From NCBI RefSeq assembly GCF_014905175.1, contig NC_057788.1, positions 11,043,446-11,107,445 of the forward strand: DNA of 64,000 bases, given 5' to 3'. The notes beneath the pieces are model-generated. The model was not told where the DNA came from. It did no database searches and saw only the letters and a list, made by a program, of their open reading frames with translations. How positions within the stretch are numbered: position 1 is the stretch's first letter; every line of letters begins with the position of its first letter. Of this stretch, positions 61,441 through 64,000 are shown in pieces. Made by a program: the position numbers and the translations under genes. The stretch is from Aphidius gifuensis. Its lineage: Eukaryota; Arthropoda; Insecta; Hymenoptera; Braconidae.

Positions 61441-63638
61441 AAATTTAAAAATAGTTTTTTTTTTTATCTACAAGTTTGTTATAAAATTGTGTAAACAAAT
61501 TTTTAATATTTAAATTTCATAGTGAAGAAATAAAATTAAATTATTTAGACGATTAATTATAACAAGTCCGGGTGTGAGGTGTGTGTTTCCTTTCAATCTT
61601 TTTTTTCTCTTATTGCTTTTTTTTTTTTTCTTTTTTGGCTTTCTCACTTCTATCTTCACGGGTTTTTTTTTTATTTTTTTCGTTCTGCAACGGCGTGAAA
61701 GGTCGAGAGATTCTTATCGACTACCGAAGGGTGATGGAAGCACGCAGATTAGTGCCTCAATGCGTCTATATATATTTATATAAAATAACAATTTTAAATT
61801 ACAATTTTTTAATAATACAATTTATGAAAAAAATTAATAAACATCAAGCTATAATTATTTTATATAAAAAACAAATTTCGCCTATTAAATGGTCAAAGCT
61901 TTAAAACTATACTTACAGAGTAAAATTTTAATTATATATATATGTATTCCTGATGGAATTTAGTCTTGGAATTAAATGAAATTGATCAAGATGAGTTATT
62001 TTTTTTTTTATTTTACTTTTCTTATCTAAAATCGGCTCTGAACGAAAACTCCTAAAAAGGGAATCAAGAGAGAATCTGTTGATTCTCAAATACGAATTCA
62101 AGTTATACCAAAGTACGAAATATTTGAAAAAGTTTAAAACTATTTTGTAACATGGTTTTTTTTTTTACTTTTTTATTTATCATTAATTCTTGTATTTGTT
62201 TTTGAACCCAAATTCTTAGAAAAACAAAAAAATTACATCATTTAAAAAAAGAAAAAAACAAAAATTTGACATTTTTTTTAATTATATAAAAAAAACTATC
62301 AAATGATGATGGTTGATACGAAAATAATGCTGTATTTGTGTGTCTTTGAAAAATATATTATATACAAATATATATAAACTTACAAGTATCTCAAGTTTCC
62401 AGAGATTCAAAAAAATTGACAAAATTATTGAAAAAAAAATACCCAACAAGTTATATCTTTCACATGGTTTACTTGCTTCTCATGTTTCTGAAAAAATAAA
62501 AATTTAATATCTTTTAGCCCTACGTGTTGTTATTGTTTAAAAGAGAACAGCTCATGTGGCAAACCACGTGTGCATTAAACCCGAGTGGCATCCCAAGTGG
62601 CTCAGTCATCCTTGACCAGCCTGACCACACCGAAAGTACCGTAACGTCAAAGATGTAACGGAGATCCTCATCAAGAGACTATATACATATTATGTGCACC
62701 CATTATTAAATATCAATTATTAACTCAAGTGCATTTTTTGTTTATTATTTTTTTTCTTTCGTTTTTACCTATCAAGCTAATTATTTTTGTATATAAATAT
62801 ATATTTAAAATTTAAAAGACAATATTCATCAGATGAATTATTTTGAAAGAAAATTAAAATTCAATAGTGGTTTTAACTCAAAGATTCTAAAGTCTTTCGG
62901 CTTACTGATTTATGTATCGTCATACTAAAAAAGCTTTATTAATAAAATTTTTCAAACTTTAAAAGATAATAAAAAGTTTAACTTTAAAAATTGAATTGTT
63001 CACTCTTCTTGAAATTGTTCTGAGATATCTTTAGCATAATTTAAAATCTCTCATTGTCATAATGTAAAATATCTAATAAACTGAGATGAAAATAAATTAT
63101 TTATTGTGTGTAAAATTTGATAACAATTACTGTGCTTTATTGTACAAATCATGTCACAACTTTCTTTCTTTTTTTTATAATTTTTATATATTTTATCCCG
63201 TTCAACAATTTCCAGGAATTACACCACGATCATAAATTTTAGATCATGATTGTGTTGTGACTCTTAGAAATTTTAAAACTGGATAAATTATATAAAAATT
63301 AAAAATTTATTTGCAATGTACTTAAAACCAACTATTGCAATTCAAAAAGCCGCACTTATCATTTTGCGCAAAACTGTCATGATGTATTTGAAGAATTCAC
63401 TATTACCCTTAAAGATAAAAAAAAAAGTTTCACTATATTAAATATCAATAAAACCCAAAATTTTTTGTTACCATTACCTAAATTGCGAGTGGTCAAATAT
63501 TGTTTTCCTGACCAATTCATCCATAACCAGCTTCAGTTGATGATAAATGAGACGCGTTTTTTAAATATGACACCTATTTATAAATTATTTCTGTTTTTGA
63601 AAATAAGTTTATCTGTTTATGCCAAATAAGTTTATTAG
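61441..63638. other. Non-coding AT-rich stretch
   Basis: Two overlapping ORFs at 61,574-61,904 are compositional (poly-T). A less AT-rich patch at 62,520-62,680 has no ORF and could be regulatory. Nothing else was recognised. Confidence 0.45.
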
Positions 63639-63756
63639 CCCCGGTAGAAATATTTCTCCAAATTTTATTCCTATCCACCGATTTCAATATTCTTTCTCCA
63701 CCTGAAACAATTGTAGAGAAATGCGAAGAATCACGGAGAAATATTTTTATCACGGT
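63639..63756. mobile_element. ~118 bp CTCCG mini-element
   Basis: CCCCGGTAGAAATATTTCTC on the left and GGAGAAATATTTTTATCACG followed by GT on the right are imperfect inverted ends. It is a short relative of the 936-bp CTCCG element. Confidence 0.6.
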
Positions 63757-64000
63757 ATTATTTACAACAATTGACCAACACATAAATATTTTATTTTTTA
63801 ATTTTTTATTATCATGGTTATGATTAAAAAAATTAACAATCGAAAATGATTGAAACATTGACTTTGAATTACCATGCGTAAAATATGTTATTGATAATTT
63901 TTTATTTTTTTAACAATTGGTGGCAATATCTTGTCAATATATTTTCAACATACTTAATCTTTTCTAGTTGTGCATACATATTTTTTGGTCTATATTACAA
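63757..64000. other. Window end, non-coding
   Basis: AT-rich; no feature was recognised. Confidence 0.4.

Noticed and set aside
61574..61904. Two overlapping Phe-rich ORFs
   Set aside because: Poly-T composition with no matching splice context or domain.

Overview
The window looks like AT-rich nuclear DNA from a hymenopteran insect, most likely a parasitoid wasp. The reasons are a tandem array of Gr/Or-superfamily chemoreceptor genes with small introns, a GH56 hyaluronidase close in layout to bee and wasp venom hyaluronidases, a BEN-domain gene, and dense DNA-transposon debris. The species cannot be named from sequence alone.

Layout. 1-3.6 kb is repeat debris with two receptor relics and two MITEs. 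3.7-17.4 kb holds five minus-strand gustatory-receptor-like genes (GrA to GrE) sharing one five-exon structure, with a three-exon BEN-domain gene between GrD and GrE. 18,017-37,687 is a 19.7 kb unit with inverted CCCTGGTAGAAAT termini, subterminal GTCGAC-type word repeats and a TA dinucleotide on both sides. It encodes an intact 795-aa transposase-like protein and a DUF4806-like second gene. Between them lie minus-strand pseudogene pieces of three host genes: LRP/LDLR-like, mitochondrial aspartyl-tRNA synthetase (DARS2), and a 9.4 kb intronless UBR4 segment lodged inside the DARS2 copy. GrF (37.8-39.3 kb) follows. Removing the unit puts GrE and GrF about 720 bp apart, the normal spacing of this array.

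40-50 kb is repeat-rich. It has GGATCC-word and CTCCG-word elements, a SINE-like repeat, a broken hAT transposase carrying a hAT MITE, a USP-type deubiquitinase pseudogene, and a MITE with a precise empty site elsewhere in the window. A complete hyaluronidase gene lies at 50.3-53.1 kb, followed by a ~200 bp tandem repeat (54.7-55.6 kb) and a broken zinc-finger gene (56-59 kb). A 1.4 kb segment of that gene is also present inverted at 43.4-44.8 kb. 59-64 kb has no supported coding gene, only a promoter-like, higher-GC patch near 60.8 kb.

Main points. A large transposon-like unit appears to have captured host genes, comparable to plant Pack-CACTA elements. A family of short elements shares the CCC(N)GG terminus, a 2-bp target duplication and element-specific word repeats. 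The second gene of the large unit has a near-perfect heat-shock element upstream. All functional calls are read by eye from the sequence; no database search was run.
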